This document shows, piece after piece, positions 4,642 through 5,809 of a DNA stretch of 5,809 nucleotides. How positions within the stretch are numbered: the stretch's first letter is position 1; each line of letters begins with the position of its first letter. The position numbers and the translations under genes are program-made. The notes beneath the pieces are model-generated. The model was not told the DNA's origin, made no database searches, and was given only the letters and a program-made list of their open reading frames with translations. The DNA is from Thermococci archaeon (GTDB lineage Archaea; Methanobacteriota_B; Thermococci; Thermococcales; Thermococcaceae), in assembly GCA_003663695.1 (NCBI GenBank), contig QMUB01000093.1:1-5809 (forward strand), written 5' to 3'.

Positions 4642-4719
4642 GCGGTAGTAGTCTAGCCTGGTCTAGGACACCGGCCTCCCAAGCCGGTAACCCGGGTTCG
4701 AATCCCGGCTACCGCACCA
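4642..4719 (+). tRNA. tRNA-Gly (anticodon CCC), CCA encoded, no intron
   Basis: A complete cloverleaf can be drawn by eye. The acceptor stem GCGGTAG (4642-4648) pairs with CTACCGC (4709-4715), 7 bp. The D stem GTCT/GGAC has one U-G pair, with GG in the D loop. The anticodon stem CCGGC/GCCGG encloses CTCCCAA, giving anticodon CCC (4678-4680) for codon GGG. The variable loop is TAAC and the T arm is CCGGG-TTCGAAT-CCCGG. The discriminator is A (4716) and CCA is encoded (4717-4719). There is no intron in the anticodon loop. Its U54 (4697) is the kind of position methylated by the m5U54 enzyme encoded in this window. The gene is convergent with UPF0201, only 4 nt away. Confidence 0.97.
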
Positions 4720-4723
4720 TTCT

Positions 4724-5131
4724 TTATTCAATTGGTACCCCATCCTTGGTTCTTGGAGCGAGCCATTTTATAAGACGGTATGGATCCTTTGTGCGTATGA
4801 TTATGGTTATGGGACCAAGGGGAGACTCCTCATTGAAATTGACCTTTCCAGCATAAGCCACCTGCTTGTGCACCTTGAAGATTATCTCCTCTCCAAATGT
4901 TCCCTCCTCAAGCATAAGCCTCGCCGTGTCAAGTATGGCCTGGCCTCTGAAGAGCTCGTAGAGCCTTTGAAGTGCCTTTTTGTTCCGTGTTTTTCCAGTC
5001 AGAAGTATATACTCCCCTCTATCAAAGGCATCAAACTCAAGCTCCGGGATTAGATTCAGCATAGCCCTTTTAACCTTCCCCAAGTCTTCAGTGGGATAAA
5101 CATAAGCCTCAACCTCAATTTCCTCGAACAT
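4724..5131 (-). CDS. UPF0201 family protein (predicted RNA-binding, dsRBD-like fold)
   Basis: The 135-residue archaea-specific protein matches, from memory, the UPF0201/COG1931 family of Pyrococcus PH1010. Typical segments are [11 protein letters not shown] at 6-16 near the N-terminus, the central [10 protein letters not shown] at 62-71, [15 protein letters not shown] at 96-110 and [14 protein letters not shown] at the C-terminus. Crystal structures of members and profile searches suggest RNA binding; no biochemical function is established. The frame opens at 5185, but I chose the ATG at 5131: GGTGAG lies 5 nt or less upstream, a TATA box lies 38 nt upstream inside the longer frame, and family proteins begin just before the [11 protein letters not shown] strand. 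It is divergent from the ZIP transporter gene, sharing the promoter interval, and ends 4 nt from tRNA-Gly on the opposite strand. Confidence 0.9.
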   Translation of the reverse strand: MFEEIEVEAYVYPTEDLGKVKRAMLNLIPELEFDAFDRGEYILLTGKTRNKKALQRLYELFRGQAILDTARLMLEEGTFGEEIIFKVHKQVAYAGKVNFNEESPLGPITIIIRTKDPYRLIKWLAPRTKDGVPIE

Positions 5132-5164
5132 GTCTCTCACCCCTGGAAGACCTCCACAAAAACC

Positions 5165-5173
5165 CTTATAAAC
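5165..5173. promoter_or_regulatory. Symmetric TATA box shared by UPF0201 and ZIP genes
   Basis: The plus strand reads CTTATAAAC and the minus strand GTTTATAAG. The centre is 38 nt from both the ATG at 5131 (minus) and the ATG at 5207 (plus), matching the spacing of other Shine-Dalgarno-led genes in the window. No better TATA box exists for either gene; TCATATTT at 5182-5188 is a weaker alternative for ZIP. Confidence 0.5.
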
Positions 5174-5206
5174 AATTGCTCTCATATTTTTTAGGGTGTC
5201 CTAATA

Positions 5207-5809
5207 ATGTTAGAAAACTTTATAACCCAGCTCAGCACGTACCTTCTCTCAATATCGGGCGGAAGTTTAATGCTCGTAGTTTTTTATGCAGGGGTTTTTG
5301 TGGCGTTAATGACGAGTTTGGGTTCTCTGGTAGCAATATTTGCAAAACAGCTTCCGGATTGGAGTGTAGAAGTTAGCCTCTCCTTCGCAGCGGGGGTCAT
5401 GATTGTGGCATCATTCACGAGCCTGATACTCCCGGGAATTGAAGCCTCTAAATCTTTCCTTCCAGCTGGAATTGGAATTGCCCTTGGAGTCCTCCTCATA
5501 TATGCAATAGACACCCTGATCCCGCACGAGCATCTCGTTAAAGGTTATGAGGGACCAAAAGAGTTCAAGGATAAAATAAGGGTGGTGTGGCTAATAGTTC
5601 TAGCCGTTATAATCCACAACCTTCCCGAAGGTCTTGCTGTGGGAACCTCCATAGTTTATGATATCCCCACGGGGCTGGTGACGGCCATAGCCATTGGAAT
5701 TCAGGATTTTCCGGAAGGCACCATAGTCTCCCTTCCATTGGCGGTTCTTCAAAAGAAGAGACTCCAGCCGATAATGATGGGAATTTTAAGTGGGGTCGCC
5801 GAGATGGTA
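5207..5809 (+). CDS. ZIP-family divalent metal transporter, GufA type (partial, 3' end beyond window)
   Basis: A cytoplasmic-membrane carrier of zinc or related divalent cations; 201 residues are visible of a family that is usually about 250-280 long. Hydrophobic segments lie at about 21-46, 56-77, 86-104, 126-148 and 152-180, with another starting near 186. The transport centre matches Bordetella BbZIP: M65 in FAAGVM; H137, N138 and E141 in HNLPEG; Q166, D167 and E170 in QDFPEG; and E199 in the last segment, with the 170-to-199 interval equal to that from 211 to 240 in BbZIP. A short charged cytoplasmic loop (107-125) has only two histidines. The start is fixed by an in-frame stop at 5192-5194, with GGGTG at 5194-5198 as a weak Shine-Dalgarno. 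The metal and transport direction cannot be read from sequence. Confidence 0.92.
   Translation, partial: MLENFITQLSTYLLSISGGSLMLVVFYAGVFVALMTSLGSLVAIFAKQLPDWSVEVSLSFAAGVMIVASFTSLILPGIEASKSFLPAGIGIALGVLLIYAIDTLIPHEHLVKGYEGPKEFKDKIRVVWLIVLAVIIHNLPEGLAVGTSIVYDIPTGLVTAIAIGIQDFPEGTIVSLPLAVLQKKRLQPIMMGILSGVAEMV

Noticed and set aside
4497..4856. 119-codon plus-strand frame beginning at the lrpA stop
   Set aside because: It reads straight through tRNA-Gly and into the antisense of UPF0201, with no ribosome-binding site.
5284..5514. Minus-strand frame of 76 codons inside the ZIP gene
   Set aside because: It is a shadow of the membrane protein sequence, with no promoter and no recognisable domain.

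Overview
The window reads as chromosomal DNA of a hyperthermophilic euryarchaeon of the order Thermococcales (Pyrococcus or Thermococcus; genus not resolved). The evidence is very Pyrococcus-like versions of LrpA, the tRNA m5U54 methyltransferase, the UPF0201 protein and aEF-1beta. Arginine is coded almost only by AGA/AGG, Shine-Dalgarno motifs of the GGTGA/GAGGTG type sit about 5 nt before starts, and archaeal TATA boxes sit at consistent distances. No mobile element, CRISPR array, phage gene or pseudogene is visible. This is a compact housekeeping segment with an RNA-modification and translation flavour.

Layout, left to right. At the left edge a possible minus-strand membrane-anchored protein (partial) is divergent from taw3 (tRNA-Phe wybutosine methylation). 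Next comes a two-gene plus-strand unit: a 57-residue four-CxxC zinc protein (HVO_2753 type) and aEF-1beta, the exchange factor for EF-1alpha. It converges, 5 nt apart, on a minus-strand TPR protein. Upstream of the TPR gene on the minus strand is a 69-residue winged-helix regulator, whose promoter region is shared divergently with a plus-strand, apparently leaderless tRNA m5U54 methyltransferase gene. lrpA (autoregulated Lrp/AsnC repressor in P. furiosus) follows, then an intronless tRNA-Gly(CCC). The tRNA ends 4 nt from the stop codon of the convergent UPF0201 gene. UPF0201 is divergent from a GufA-type ZIP metal transporter that runs off the right edge.

Several starts differ from the longest open frames. 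Promoter position, Shine-Dalgarno motifs and family length all favour shorter proteins for taw3, aEF-1beta, the winged-helix protein, the m5U methyltransferase and UPF0201. TATA-centre-to-ATG distances fall into two classes: about 27 nt with no Shine-Dalgarno (taw3, m5U54 methyltransferase; leaderless) and about 36-38 nt with a Shine-Dalgarno (TPR, winged helix, lrpA, UPF0201, ZIP). The zinc protein/aEF-1beta unit is the exception, with a predicted leader of about 43 nt.

Functionally, taw3 and the m5U54 enzyme modify tRNA and aEF-1beta recharges the factor that delivers it. LrpA and the small winged-helix protein are the local regulators, and each has repeated sequence around its own TATA box. 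I did not find a clear novel multi-gene system. The most interesting signals are regulatory: the three CATTGCWG sites at the winged-helix promoter, the direct repeat around the lrpA TATA box, one TATA box placed symmetrically between two divergent genes, and hairpins on or next to stop codons. No gene-free stretch exceeds about 140 nt.
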